Positions 36,482 through 45,646 of a DNA stretch of 45,846 nucleotides are shown in pieces. The position numbers and the translations under genes are program-made. The notes below the pieces were generated by a model that saw only the letters and a program-made list of their open reading frames with translations, searched no databases and was not told the DNA's origin. Position 1 is the stretch's first letter. Every line of letters begins with the position of its first letter. Origin of the DNA: Clostridiales bacterium. Its GTDB lineage: Bacteria; Bacillota; Clostridia; Oscillospirales; CAG-272. The DNA lies in NCBI GenBank assembly GCA_019415985.1, contig DXYE01000008.1, positions 1-45,846 on the forward strand. Direction: 5' to 3'.

Positions 36482-36621
36482 ACATATTTTGCAGTGCCGC
36501 CTCGTCGACACTCCAAAGAAAAATGCTTACCTGATTTTTCGGGACGACGCAGACGGAAAAAGGATATGGTTCTATACAAGAGCCGCCTCCCTCCAGCGAA
36601 AGAATTTTTACATTCAATCCT

Positions 36622-36756
36622 CTATATAGGACTTCTCCGCCTTAAACACCCTTGAACCACTCGACTGCGCGCGGCAATTCGGTAATGCCAGCCCGACTGC
36701 CTCACGCGATATTCAGCGCCCCTATTAAGCCTGTCCAAGGGGTCATTCAGAGGCAT
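36622..36756 (-). CDS. possible 44-residue small protein
   Basis: An ATG at 36756 has AAAGGGAG five bases upstream, the best local ribosome site. The product begins MPLNDPLDRLNRGAEYRVR and is basic. In the neighbouring frame the last part reads ITELPRAVEWFKGV and then a stop, which looks more protein-like, so a frameshift inside a small gene is possible. No family recognised. It lies between the ABC permease and its terminator. Confidence 0.3.
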   Translation of the reverse strand: MPLNDPLDRLNRGAEYRVRQSGWHYRIAARSRVVQGCLRRRSPI

Positions 36757-36844
36757 CGTATCTCCCTTTCTTCTTACTCCTGCACGGTCTTCGGCATCGA
36801 CAGCTTCGTTTTGTTCTCTGTACGGTCCGGACACACCGTTCGTT

Positions 36845-38104
36845 TTATTTGGCAAGATTTTTCCAGTCCTTCAACCTGAGCCTGTCCCCGTAATGGAGCA
36901 CGGATGCCGAATAAATTCTGATAGAAATCATCAGCACGACCGCAATGGTAGCAACCAGAGCGGCAATGGAAATGGCTATATCCATTGAGGGAATATCGCC
37001 GTTTAGCAGGCGGAACGGTACAATAAAAGGCGAGGAGAACGGAATGTAAATCGCTGCTTTCTGCAGTGTTCCGTTTCCAGACGACGAGATAGATGAAAAA
37101 TATCCAAAATAGAAGGAGAGCATTGTAATCAGCATAACCGGCATCATGGCCGACTGCACATCCTCGATTTTGCTGACCGATGCGCCGCACACGGAATTCA
37201 TGACCGCATACAGGCTGTAGCCCAAAATAAAGTACAGCAGAATCAAAATTGCTGAAGGAAGTGTGAAGGCAGACAGGCTCAGGGGCATACCGAACAGTTG
37301 AAAATCGGACGGGATCAGCAGTCGCCAGCAGCAGGCAGCAAAAGCAATAATCAGACTGAACTGACAGAGGCCCAGCGCGCCCATAGCCAGACATTTACCG
37401 ATCAGGATATTCGACGGCTCTGCCGATACGACAAGCGTTTCCATAACACGGGAGGTCTTCTCGGTTGCAACCGACATCGACACGCCGTAACCATAATAAT
37501 AGATGGCGAAAAACATCAGCATCGTCAGAACAATGCCAATGGCGTAACCGCTGACGTTCATACTGCCGACCGACTCCACCTCTGAGGGCAGGGATGATTG
37601 TGAAAGCGCAGCCATCTCTTCTGTCACGCCGTTTTCCGTCAGCAGGTGGATCAGATAGGTGCTGCTCAGTGTTTCGGCTGCCGTTGTCTGCGAAATACCG
37701 GACATGAAATCCTTAATCGTTACAGTGATATACGGAAGGCCATCCTTCTCCGACACAGAAATCATGGAGAGATTTGGATCATCCTTAATGGATGTACGGA
37801 TTTCCTCCGCGCCGTCCTTTTCAAGCGGAAGAATTTCTGTGTGGGGCATCGCAGCCTGCAGCGCTTCAACGGCGCCCTCGATATGTATGCCATCCTCTAC
37901 ATAATAACATTTGCCGCTGTACTCTCCGGGAATCGCAGCCTCGACATCGCCTTCTTCGCCATCGTCCGCAAAAGCGTTTATGATACGGGGAAGCGCGCAC
38001 AGCAGGAGGATCAGAAGCAGGATTATAATGGTTGATATGCGAAACGCTTTTTTTCTCACTGCATCCCGAAAAGTATAGCCGAAAACGACTCCAATTTGTT
38101 TCAT
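36845..38104 (-). CDS. ABC-2 type transporter permease (NatB-like)
   Basis: 419 residues. An N-terminal helix (ISTIIILLLILLLCALP, about residues 24-40) is followed by a roughly 150-residue extracytoplasmic domain and then five C-terminal helices (including GYAIGIVLTMLMFFAIYYYG, ILILLYFILGYSLYAVMNSV and IAISIAALVATIAVVLMIS). The ATEKTSRVMETLV segment after the second helix is typical of NatB/YhaP-type sodium or peptide exporters. The ATG at 38104 has AGAAAGGAT 9 bases upstream. It follows the ATPase gene at 38391 by 286 bases. The substrate is not deducible. Confidence 0.92.
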   Translation of the reverse strand: MKQIGVVFGYTFRDAVRKKAFRISTIIILLLILLLCALPRIINAFADDGEEGDVEAAIPGEYSGKCYYVEDGIHIEGAVEALQAAMPHTEILPLEKDGAEEIRTSIKDDPNLSMISVSEKDGLPYITVTIKDFMSGISQTTAAETLSSTYLIHLLTENGVTEEMAALSQSSLPSEVESVGSMNVSGYAIGIVLTMLMFFAIYYYGYGVSMSVATEKTSRVMETLVVSAEPSNILIGKCLAMGALGLCQFSLIIAFAACCWRLLIPSDFQLFGMPLSLSAFTLPSAILILLYFILGYSLYAVMNSVCGASVSKIEDVQSAMMPVMLITMLSFYFGYFSSISSSGNGTLQKAAIYIPFSSPFIVPFRLLNGDIPSMDIAISIAALVATIAVVLMISIRIYSASVLHYGDRLRLKDWKNLAK

Positions 38105-38390
38105 TGCACGTGTATCCTTTCTGATTTGCACCGTAAAAGCATTGCGGCTCAGCTTGGATCGGAGCCGGATAAATTGTTCAGCGGGGAGACTGTAATTCCG
38201 TATGGGGACACTTGAAAAACTGTATAGAAATCCTTTTTCAAATTTTCAGACTTGGCGTTGCACAATATACACAGGCCCTCCGCCGAAATAATTTTGGCAA
38301 CGGTGCTGTACATGGATATGACATCCCCTGCTTTGTAGAGCGGAAAGATCGGCCAGGATATGGCGCAGCCCGAGCGGAAACAGCATCACC

Positions 38391-39332
38391 TCAAGAGGCT
38401 CTGCCGCCGTTCTCTTCTGTGTCTGCGTTTTTCTCTCCCGTACGTGCTTCCACGTGTGCTATGAAAATTTCCCGAAGAGAGGGTTCCTTGATCTCATATT
38501 TCACCGGGTATACCGATGCGTCCAGCAATGCGCGGAGATAGGTATTTGCCATATCATCCCCGGTGATTTTATACTCCGTTTCGTCAGCCCGCGTTTCAAG
38601 CAGCTTCAATCCGCATTGTTCTGCCAATTCCATCGCTTGATGGTCCGCCGATATTACCAGGTTGGTGTGACCGTAGCCCGACTTGATTTTTCGCAGATTT
38701 CCTGTCAGCAGTGTTTGACCCTGATGCAGGATCAGCAAATTTTCACAATACTCTTCAACCGTTGTCATTTGATGACTGCTCATAACGATAAATTTTCCCT
38801 CTTCTACCAGTTCATACAGCAGCTCCTGCAGAATTTCAGCGTTCACCGGATCCAGCCCGCTGAACGGTTCGTCGAGAAACAACAGCTTCGGATTGTGCAC
38901 CAGCGTTGCGGCAAGCTGAACCTTCTGCTGGTTTCCCTTTGAGAGCTTTTCCGCAAGCATATCCTTATATTCCTCTATATGCAGGCGTCTGAGGCAGGCT
39001 ATGGCCGACGTGCGCGCGTCGCTTTTGTTCATACCGCGAAGCATGCCAAAATACGTAAGCTGCTCCAAAACCCCGGTTTTCATATATAGACCGCGTTCCT
39101 CTGGCATATAGCCGTATTGCAGTGTTTCGCGGGTAATCTGTTTGCCGTCCCAAAGAGAGGTTCCGCTGTCGGCCGGCATGATACCGAGTATCATCCGTAT
39201 GGTCGTCGTTTTACCTGCGCCGTTTGTACCGATCAGGCCGAATATACCGGGCTTTTCCATAGAAAAGCTCAGATCGCTGACCGCCTGCTTGCTGCCGAAT
39301 CTTTTCGAAAGATGCGAGACTGTTAAGCTCAT
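38391..39332 (-). CDS. ABC transporter ATP-binding protein (NatA-like)
   Basis: 313 residues. Walker A GTNGAGKTTT, signature LSKGNQQKVQ, Walker B LLFLDEPFSGLDP, H-loop VMSSHQM. The C-terminal 90 residues extend beyond the core, as in NatA/YhaQ-type exporters. The ATG at 39332 has an AGGAG only three bases away. An upstream GTG 13 codons earlier is the alternative. Operon with the permease at 36845-38104. Confidence 0.94.
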   Translation of the reverse strand: MSLTVSHLSKRFGSKQAVSDLSFSMEKPGIFGLIGTNGAGKTTTIRMILGIMPADSGTSLWDGKQITRETLQYGYMPEERGLYMKTGVLEQLTYFGMLRGMNKSDARTSAIACLRRLHIEEYKDMLAEKLSKGNQQKVQLAATLVHNPKLLFLDEPFSGLDPVNAEILQELLYELVEEGKFIVMSSHQMTTVEEYCENLLILHQGQTLLTGNLRKIKSGYGHTNLVISADHQAMELAEQCGLKLLETRADETEYKITGDDMANTYLRALLDASVYPVKYEIKEPSLREIFIAHVEARTGEKNADTEENGGRAS

Positions 39333-39470
39333 TGACTCCTGCCCATAACGCCTGGCTTCTGTTTGATCCACAGGATAGCCGTCTGCGTTCTATTTTCCTT
39401 TCGTTTCATATCGGTAAATCCAATCGTATTCTTGCATGCCCGTATGTTCCATGCACGCGGCATAAATTCA

Positions 39471-39547
39471 CATCACCGTAAAACTATGGTAGGCCGTGCA
39501 CCGCAGTTTTCGTCCGGCTGAACAAGTTTAGTCATCCGAAACTGCCG
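39471..39547. repeat. 77-bp dispersed repeat, copy B
   Basis: The second copy of the element at 33379-33455, in the same orientation and of the same length. It is followed by CATGATACAATGTGTATGG (about 39556), which resembles CATGGTATAATGTGCACGG found just before copy A, as if both were parts of a longer unit. Confidence 0.7.
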
Positions 39548-39606
39548 TTTTTTTCATGATACAATGTGTATGGTATATTCTTTCGTCAACCGGGCAATAC
39601 CTATAC

Positions 39607-39670
39607 AAAAAGGCCGCAGGCGTCCTGCCCTGGGAAATTTTCCGCCTCCGGACACGCTTACCGGCCTTTT
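39607..39670 (-). terminator. terminator of efp cluster
   Basis: On the minus strand AAAAGGCCGG...CGGCCTTTTTG with a long loop. It lies about 70 bases after the CD1247-like gene. Confidence 0.6.
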
Positions 39671-39742
39671 GCATTTTTAGGCAGCACATCTATACTGTTG
39701 AGCATAAAATGAACCGTGCTTTATAAGGATTTTACAGCCGGT

Positions 39743-40183
39743 TTACACATGCGCCTGCTCGTCGGCATCGTCTTCATCGCAACAGTCACAGATACAGCTA
39801 AACTCTTCGCCACAGTTGGGGCAGAGGATGCTCGTCGGATCTATTGTATCGTCAAAGCACACCGTTTCTCCGCATTTCGGGCAATCTACCTCGATAAAAT
39901 CATCGTCGCTGATCTCATCGTCTTCGCCGTGACAACAACAGTCATCGCCGCAGCCCTCATCCTCGTCGTACAGCATATCCTCAACAGCGCCCAGATCCTC
40001 GTCCAGCTCCTCAGCATAGCTGTGAAGAGTGTCACATGTCTCTTCAAGCTCAGATACCGATTCGGTAATTTCGGAGAGCAGATCCACCATTGCACCGATC
40101 AGCTTTCCCTCTGCCTTGGTCGTATCGTAATTCATGCCCTCCAGCATGCCCTTCAGATAAGCTGCTTTTTCCGTTAACGTCAT
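39743..40183 (-). CDS. CD1247-like protein with C-terminal zinc ribbon
   Basis: 146 residues. The N-terminal part (about 1-70) is helical and starts MTLTEKAAYLKGMLEGM, the pattern of the CD1247 N-terminal domain of Clostridia. A very acidic, Cys-rich linker (CGDDCCCHGEDDE) follows, then a zinc ribbon with two CPxCG knuckles (CPKCGETVCF and CPNCGEEFSC). GGAG lies before the ATG at 40183. It is downstream of pepP and efp, a neighbourhood I recall from other Clostridia, which supports a link to translation or protein turnover; the actual function is unknown. Confidence 0.88.
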   Translation of the reverse strand: MTLTEKAAYLKGMLEGMNYDTTKAEGKLIGAMVDLLSEITESVSELEETCDTLHSYAEELDEDLGAVEDMLYDEDEGCGDDCCCHGEDDEISDDDFIEVDCPKCGETVCFDDTIDPTSILCPNCGEEFSCICDCCDEDDADEQAHV

Positions 40184-40441
40184 AATAAACGCTCCGTTTC
40201 CCCGGCAATTATTTTGAAAGATAAAGGTCGGCTGCCGGTCCCGGCCTTCTCTCTATCATTACTTTATAGCCAGAACTTTGTCAGAGCCCGCAGGCCCTCA
40301 AAAAAACAGTTTTATCGAATATGCATAAGAACAGCCCGCAGAAATACCACGTTTTTTCTTCAGCATGACCTTCTCGGTCCGGTTCCGAATGCTGCGGCGA
40401 GGCAGCCTCTACCTTTTTGTCGTAAAAGCCCTTCGTTGCAC

Positions 40442-40999
40442 TTATGCGCGTTCCAGATATTCCCCCGTGCGGGTATCAATACGTATCACCGTACCTGTAT
40501 CTACAAAGAGAGGCACTCTGATGACAGCGCCTGTTTCCAGCGTTGCAGGCTTAGTTGTATTTGTTGCTGTATCGCCTTTGAAGCCGGGCTCGGTATCCGT
40601 AACCTCCAGTTCTACAAACATAGGCGGTTCTACTGCAAATACATTGCCTTTGTAGGAAATGATTTTACACATCATATTTTCTTTAACAAATTTAAAGTTA
40701 TCCCCCAGCAGGCTTCCGTTGATCGGAATCTGCTCATAGGTTTCCATGTCCATGAAATAGTACAGATCGCCGTCGCTGTAAAGGTACTGCATTTCCTTGC
40801 GCTCTACATGCGCAGGTGGAAACTTGTCCGTCGGGCTGAAGGTCTTTTCTATGACCGCACCTGAAATGACATTGCGAAGCTTTGTCCGCACAAAAGCGGC
40901 GCCTTTGCCGGGCTTAACGTGCTGAAACTCAATAACCTGCAGAACGTTGCCGTCCATTTCAAAGGTTACACCGTTTTTAAAATCACCTGCTACCACCAT
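40442..40999 (-). CDS. efp: translation elongation factor P
   Basis: 185 residues. EF-P relieves ribosome stalling at polyproline stretches. Three beta-barrel domains are visible by conserved blocks: an N-terminal KOW-like domain with the loop KPGKGAAFVRTK (the Lys at the tip is the modified or functional residue), the middle HVERKEMQYLYSDGDLYYFMD, and the C-terminal TGAVIRVPLFVDTGTVIRI with TRTGEYLERA at the end. The ATG at 40999 has GGAGG 11 bases upstream; an earlier ATG overlaps that GGAGG. Located between pepP and the CD1247-like gene on the same strand. Confidence 0.97.
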   Translation of the reverse strand: MVVAGDFKNGVTFEMDGNVLQVIEFQHVKPGKGAAFVRTKLRNVISGAVIEKTFSPTDKFPPAHVERKEMQYLYSDGDLYYFMDMETYEQIPINGSLLGDNFKFVKENMMCKIISYKGNVFAVEPPMFVELEVTDTEPGFKGDTATNTTKPATLETGAVIRVPLFVDTGTVIRIDTRTGEYLERA

Positions 41000-41153
41000 A
41001 ATTTTATAATCCTCCATCCATTATCTGTACCGATCGTCTGTCGATTCATTGTATTATACCGCATTTCGGTCTGCTTTTCAAGGGGAACGGCGAGCAATTA
41101 ACATTTCATTCATCATTGAAAGAGAACCGCAGCGCGTTTTTCGTTGCGGATCT

Positions 41154-42215
41154 CTATAGCTCGATCAGCTCTTTCGGGCTCCGCGTAATATTTTCCGCAG
41201 TTTTGCTGTGAATCATCACCATGTCCTCGATACGTACGCCGTATTTTCCATCGATATAAATGCCTGGCTCCACCGTTACCACATGGCCGTTTTCCAGTAG
41301 TCGTCCAGCGGCGCGTGAACTCAGGGTGGGCGCCTCATGTACCTGCAGTCCTACGCCGTGACCCAGACTGTGGCCAAAGCATCCCTGATAGCCGGAATCG
41401 TCAATATGCCTGCGGGCAATGTCGTCCAGCTCAGCGCAGTCCGCGTGCCAGGCAATGCTGTCGAGTACGCGTCTTTGCGCTTCGAGGACCGTTTCATAGA
41501 CCCTGCGCATCTCGCTGTCCGCGCGGCCCAGCACGATGGTTCTTGTCATATCCGAGCAGTAGCCGCGGTACGTGCATCCGAAATCCATTGTCACAAAGCC
41601 CTTTTCCAGCGGCAATGCACGCGGCTCTCCGTGCGGCATGGAGGTGGCGCGTCCGGAGATGCAGATTGTCGGAAAGGCAATGCCATCCGCACCTTCGCGC
41701 CTCATAAAGCTCTCCAGCTCCAAAGCGGCCTCTGTTTCTGTAATGCCGTGCCGCAGAAAGTCGAGAATGTGGGTAAAAGCCCTGTCTGTGATAGCTTGCG
41801 CCTTACGGATACAATCCATTTCATAATCGTCTTTGAGGTCTCTGAGTGATTCCAGCAGAGGGCCTGCTGCAAGCACTGTTACGTTCGGCAGCCGCTGTTT
41901 CAGCTCCGCAAGTCCGGCAACCGTAACGTAATGGTCCTCAAATCCCAGTCGGCTGATCCCCATAAGTCCGAGCTGCTCCTTCAGGTAAGGGAAGGATGTA
42001 CTTTCGTGGAGTTGGAAAGCGCGAACCCCCGGAGCGGAGCGGGCCGCCTCTGCATATCGAAAATCCACAAACAACGCTGCCTTGTCCCGGGCGATCACGG
42101 CAAAGCCATCTGTGAAGGAAAAACCCGTTACATAGAACTGATGCAGCGGATTCGTCAAAAGCAGCGCGTCCATGTCGGACGGCAAAGATTCCTGCAATTT
42201 CTTCAGTGTTTCCAT
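41154..42215 (-). CDS. pepP: M24 family Xaa-Pro aminopeptidase
   Basis: A cytoplasmic metallopeptidase of 353 residues that removes N-terminal residues before proline. The creatinase-like N-terminal domain (1-125) precedes the pita-bread catalytic domain. The metal ligands are visible as VTMDFGCTYRGYCSDMTRT (two Asp), GHSLGHGVGLQVHEAP (His), VTVEPGIYI (Glu) and VRIEDMV (Glu). AAAGGG lies 11 bases before the ATG at 42215. It is directly upstream of efp, an association widespread in Firmicutes. Confidence 0.96.
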   Translation of the reverse strand: METLKKLQESLPSDMDALLLTNPLHQFYVTGFSFTDGFAVIARDKAALFVDFRYAEAARSAPGVRAFQLHESTSFPYLKEQLGLMGISRLGFEDHYVTVAGLAELKQRLPNVTVLAAGPLLESLRDLKDDYEMDCIRKAQAITDRAFTHILDFLRHGITETEAALELESFMRREGADGIAFPTICISGRATSMPHGEPRALPLEKGFVTMDFGCTYRGYCSDMTRTIVLGRADSEMRRVYETVLEAQRRVLDSIAWHADCAELDDIARRHIDDSGYQGCFGHSLGHGVGLQVHEAPTLSSRAAGRLLENGHVVTVEPGIYIDGKYGVRIEDMVMIHSKTAENITRSPKELIEL

Positions 42216-42554
42216 TGCATTTTTTCCCTTTGCTTTACGACTTATTTTGTGCCGTGTGTGCTTCCTTTCTTTTAGAAATTTGTATGAGCTACGGCCAGAA
42301 ACCGAAGCAGCCGCATATTTCCGTCTGATCCGTAAAGACCGTATAGCCGCCGAAGTATCTATAGGGGGCGTATGAAAGGGATATCTCCTCTGCGGATCAG
42401 CTGCAGAGAGCAGATAGACAAAGCTTTGGCCATAAGCAGCAAACTTTGGTTTCGACTGCGCGGAATATCTTATCGCTCATGAATGTGTAAACAAACGAAC
42501 GCAGCGGTACCGGCTTGAGCCCTGGTCCCTACGACCGGACATGCCTGGCTGGGT

Positions 42555-43148
42555 TTATAATTCTTTCCCGGCACTAAATGCTTCGGGGGCCGCGCGGCCT
42601 TCGGAAAGCGGCCGGATTTCCAGTACACACTGTGTCTGCTCAGCTTTCGCTCCCCTGATTTCCACTAAATACTGCAGTTCCAGCCGTCCGCCAGCTTCTG
42701 TGATCCTGTTCTTTACGGATTTTGTAAAGACACACAGTTCAAACGGCACAACACCTGTGTCATATGCACAGAGATGACGCTTTCCCTCTTCAAAAATCAA
42801 TGCCGTGGAAACCGAACCGCAGCGAAGCATTGTAACGACACCGGGATCGTCTTTGGAAAAGGAGATGGTTGTGGTCGAACCCTCCATTCCGGTGAGTTCT
42901 GTCTCATCATAAATGACCTCAATACGGTCCTCCATGAGCACAAGGAATCCGTTTGCCACCATCTCGAACGTATTCTGATGCTTTGGCAGGTCAATTCCTG
43001 ACGTAAAATCTCCAAAATCTACGGTCTCGTATTCAGACATCATCTTTTCAAACAGGGATGCCTCGCCGCTTTCCATCTGTATGGAAGTCAAAGAGACCGT
43101 AGCCGGAAGCTTCACCGTGTTTTTATCGTTCCGGTTATTATGATTCAT
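42555..43148 (-). CDS. DUF1934 domain protein (calycin-like barrel)
   Basis: 197 residues, rich in beta strands and without signal peptide or helices. The segments FLVLMEDRIEVIYDETELTG and VVTMLRCGSVSTALIFEEGK match the YwiB-like DUF1934 family, whose usual length is about 140; here both ends are longer. AAAGGAAT lies 11 bases upstream. The family's role is not established, although its fold suggests small-ligand binding. Confidence 0.82.
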   Translation of the reverse strand: MNHNNRNDKNTVKLPATVSLTSIQMESGEASLFEKMMSEYETVDFGDFTSGIDLPKHQNTFEMVANGFLVLMEDRIEVIYDETELTGMEGSTTTISFSKDDPGVVTMLRCGSVSTALIFEEGKRHLCAYDTGVVPFELCVFTKSVKNRITEAGGRLELQYLVEIRGAKAEQTQCVLEIRPLSEGRAAPEAFSAGKEL

Positions 43149-43338
43149 TTTATTGTCCGATTCCTTTCATACGCTGAAATGACGCCTACATTCCATCGGA
43201 AACTTGTGGCAAGCAGGGGATATCGAGACACATCGACCGCTCTGCCTTAAACACGATTTTTGCATGCGGGCATCATAGCACACCCCCTGACGCCAAAAAA
43301 GCAGGGATCAATACCAAAAGACGAAGAATTCCTGAAAA

Positions 43339-43725
43339 TTATGTTTTGGCAAAAAGCATGACCCATACAATATCTATGCCAATGGTCAACAGGAATGGAA
43401 CGAGTACGAGCATGATCTTCCGCGCGATTCTTTTCCGTCGTTTATCGCTTTCGATAAAGTCGAGTTTCTTTGCCTCGTCCCATTTTTCCGGCAGCTGATC
43501 GGGCAGAGGCGTCTCCCTTGTAAATCCCCTGTTTACGAAAAAGAAAACCAAAAACAAAACGCCTGTTCCGAAATAATATATTGGATAAATCAAGGCAAAT
43601 TCATAATGGACCGCAGTCTGAAAAATGCCAAAAACGCAGGCAAATGTAAGCAGAAGTATAACAAGCGTTCGAAGGGACTCTCTTTTGAGGCCTCGGTTTA
43701 GTGGTTTGTGATCCGTCTTTTTCAT
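43339..43725 (-). CDS. small membrane protein, three hydrophobic helices
   Basis: 128 residues: a basic N-terminus (DHKPLNRGLKRESL), two adjacent helices (TLVILLLTFACVFGIFQTAV and LIYPIYYFGTGVLFLVFFFV), a charged loop (LPDQLPEKWDEAKKLDFIES) and a C-terminal helix (IMLVLVPFLLTIGIDIVWV). The start could be ATG 43725 or TTG 43731 (AGGGGC upstream). No family recognised. It sits behind a roughly 400-base leader that carries a consensus promoter, a possible micro-ORF and three hairpins. Confidence 0.8.
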   Translation of the reverse strand: MKKTDHKPLNRGLKRESLRTLVILLLTFACVFGIFQTAVHYEFALIYPIYYFGTGVLFLVFFFVNRGFTRETPLPDQLPEKWDEAKKLDFIESDKRRKRIARKIMLVLVPFLLTIGIDIVWVMLFAKT

Positions 43726-43773
43726 ATCCAACGTTATGCCCCTGTCATGTGAAGGCTTCCTTTCTAAGGAATG

Positions 43774-43867
43774 GTTTCAGCAAAGCTGAAACGAATTTGA
43801 TAGCGCGGGAGGCGCTACGCTTCCTGCTATGGAAAGTCATCCGTGCAATACAGAATTCTCTGTATTG
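43774..43867 (-). other. cluster of three perfect hairpins in a 5' leader
   Basis: GTTTCAGC-AAA-GCTGAAAC (43774-43792), TAGCGC-N5-GCGCTA (43801-43817) and CAATACAG-N6-CTGTATTG (43846-43867) follow one another within 95 bases. None has a T-run. They lie in the presumed leader of the membrane protein gene and could form a structured RNA. Confidence 0.5.
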
Positions 43868-44009
43868 TAGGAGCGTCAAAACAGACCCCTAAAGCGCCCT
43901 CTTTTGTGAGAAACATACGTCTCCTGCGGATAGATCTCCCTGCAGTCTAGTCTATAAACCGTACACGACAGTTCGTTTGTCTGCGGCTCCTCACTAAAAA
44001 ACGCGGCTT

Positions 44010-44084
44010 TTATGACCCTACTCTTGTTTTATTGCTCGTGAACCTGTAAAACAGCAGGAGGAGAGCTGAGAAGATTTGGTTCAT
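44010..44084 (-). CDS. possible 24-residue hydrophobic peptide
   Basis: An ATG at 44084 has AAGGTGA six bases upstream and opens a 24-codon frame ending in TAA. The peptide begins MNQIFSALLLLFYRF, a short hydrophobic stretch, followed by a polar/basic tail. It lies about 45 bases after the predicted start of the consensus promoter at 44136. It could be a leader peptide or a small membrane peptide; too short to judge by composition. Confidence 0.35.
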   Translation of the reverse strand: MNQIFSALLLLFYRFTSNKTRVGS

Positions 44085-44135
44085 GTATGTTCACCTTAAG
44101 AGACAATTGTTTTCCATATTCATTTCCCACAATTT

Positions 44136-44164
44136 ATTATACAGGTCTTCGGGTGGCCTGTCAA
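44136..44164 (-). promoter_or_regulatory. consensus sigma-A promoter
   Basis: Minus strand TTGACA (44159-44164), 17 bp, TATAAT (44136-44141), both perfect. The first standard gene downstream is at 43725, about 400 bases away. Confidence 0.88.
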
Positions 44165-44561
44165 TAAAATCCGTCAGCGTTTTTTTGCACGGGGGCGGAA
44201 AAACTGCGTTATTTCGGTTTGTCCGCTGGAACCTTGCAAACGGCCGTCTGGTCCTGTCTGCTTCTGTTCGGGAGAAACGCGACTTGCGGTGAGACGGTGT
44301 GCACGCCTCGGCAGGACAGCGGAAACTCCGGAGCTTTGCATGGGAATGCATCTGCGGCAGCCTACCATTGCAAATGTGTATGATATCCAATAGTTCTGTT
44401 TATAACGCGTATTCTGCCATACAACAAAATAATTACCGAAAAAGGGCTTCGCACTGTAAAATATACTCAAAGATATGAATCTGCGCTGCCGAATGCATTT
44501 CCGCCGAAAATCACAGAAGCGCCGGTAAGGAACACAAATCTGAAATGACGCGCATTTTTCA
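44165..44561. other. intergenic between gapA terminator and strong promoter
   Basis: About 400 bases with no supported gene; overlapping frames on both strands lack ribosome sites. Confidence 0.5.
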
Positions 44562-44600
44562 TAAAGTAAAAGACGCACGGCGTTCTCCGCGCCGCGCGTC
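44562..44600 (-). terminator. terminator of gapA
   Basis: On the minus strand GACGCGCGGCG pairs with CGCCGTGCGTC (one G-U), followed by TTTTACTTT. Confidence 0.8.
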
Positions 44601-44629
44601 CTATAGCTGGAATGCCCTCTTTCAAGGGA

Positions 44630-45646
44630 TCAGCCGAGTTCTGCAAAGTATTTAATCGTTCTGACCATCTGACTGGTATAGGAGTTTTCATTGTCATACC
44701 AGGAAACGACCTGGACCTGATACAGTCCGTCCTCTATTTTGGACACCATCGTCTGTGTCGCATCAAACAGAGATCCGTAAGTGATGCCGATAATATCAGA
44801 CGAAACGATTTCCTCTTCCGTATAACCGAAGGAGGCGGAGGAGGCAGCTTTCATCGCAGCGTTGATGCCTTCCTTTGTGATGTTTTCACCCTTGACGACT
44901 GCAACGAGAATCGTGGTGGAACCCGTCGGAACCGGTACTCTCTGAGCAGAACCGATCAGCTTGCCGTTCAGTTCCGGAATAACCAGGCCGATTGCCTTTG
45001 CAGCGCCCGTAGAGTTCGGAACAATATTGACAGCCGCTGCTCTTGCTCTTCTCAAATCGCCCTTTCTGTGAGGACCGTCAAGTACCATCTGATCTCCGGT
45101 AAATGCGTGAATGGTGGACATAATACCGCTCTGAATAGGTGCATAATCGTTAAGCGCCTTTGCCATCGGCGCCAGGCAGTTAGTCGTACAGGATGCAGCA
45201 GATATGATTTTATCATCCTTTGTCAGGCTCTTTTCATTGACACTGTAAACGATAGTCGGAAGATCATTTCCAGCCGGGGCGGAGATGACAACCTTCTTGG
45301 CACCTGCATCGATATGCGCCTGTGCTTTTGCCTTTGAGGTGTAGAAACCTGTGCATTCCAGCACAACATCTACGCCGATCGAACCCCAAGGCAGATCCTT
45401 GGCATCTTTTTCAGCATATATTTTTATCGTTTTTCCGTCAACCGTGATGGAATCTTCACCGGCCTCCACGGTATCTCCCAAAGCATATCTGCCCTGAGCT
45501 GAATCGTATTTAAGAAGATGTGCCAGCATTGCGGGGCTCGTCAGATCGTTGATCGCCACAATCTCATAGCCCTCCGCTCCAAACATCTGACGGAACGCAA
45601 GGCGTCCGATACGGCCGAAACCGTTAATAGCTACTTTTACTGCCAT
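44630..45646 (-). CDS. gapA: glyceraldehyde-3-phosphate dehydrogenase, type I
   Basis: A glycolytic NAD-dependent enzyme of 338 residues. NAD-binding VAINGFGRIGRLAFRQM at the N-terminus, the catalytic Cys in SAASCTTNCLAPMAK (about 150), the phosphate-site segment RRARAAAVNIVPNSTGAAKA and the C-terminal WYDNENSYTSQMVRTI are all present. GGAGGAG lies just before the ATG at 45646. The open frame to 45760 is upstream noise. It is apparently monocistronic: pgk and tpi are not adjacent on the 3' side, where a terminator follows. Confidence 0.98.
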   Translation of the reverse strand: MAVKVAINGFGRIGRLAFRQMFGAEGYEIVAINDLTSPAMLAHLLKYDSAQGRYALGDTVEAGEDSITVDGKTIKIYAEKDAKDLPWGSIGVDVVLECTGFYTSKAKAQAHIDAGAKKVVISAPAGNDLPTIVYSVNEKSLTKDDKIISAASCTTNCLAPMAKALNDYAPIQSGIMSTIHAFTGDQMVLDGPHRKGDLRRARAAAVNIVPNSTGAAKAIGLVIPELNGKLIGSAQRVPVPTGSTTILVAVVKGENITKEGINAAMKAASSASFGYTEEEIVSSDIIGITYGSLFDATQTMVSKIEDGLYQVQVVSWYDNENSYTSQMVRTIKYFAELG

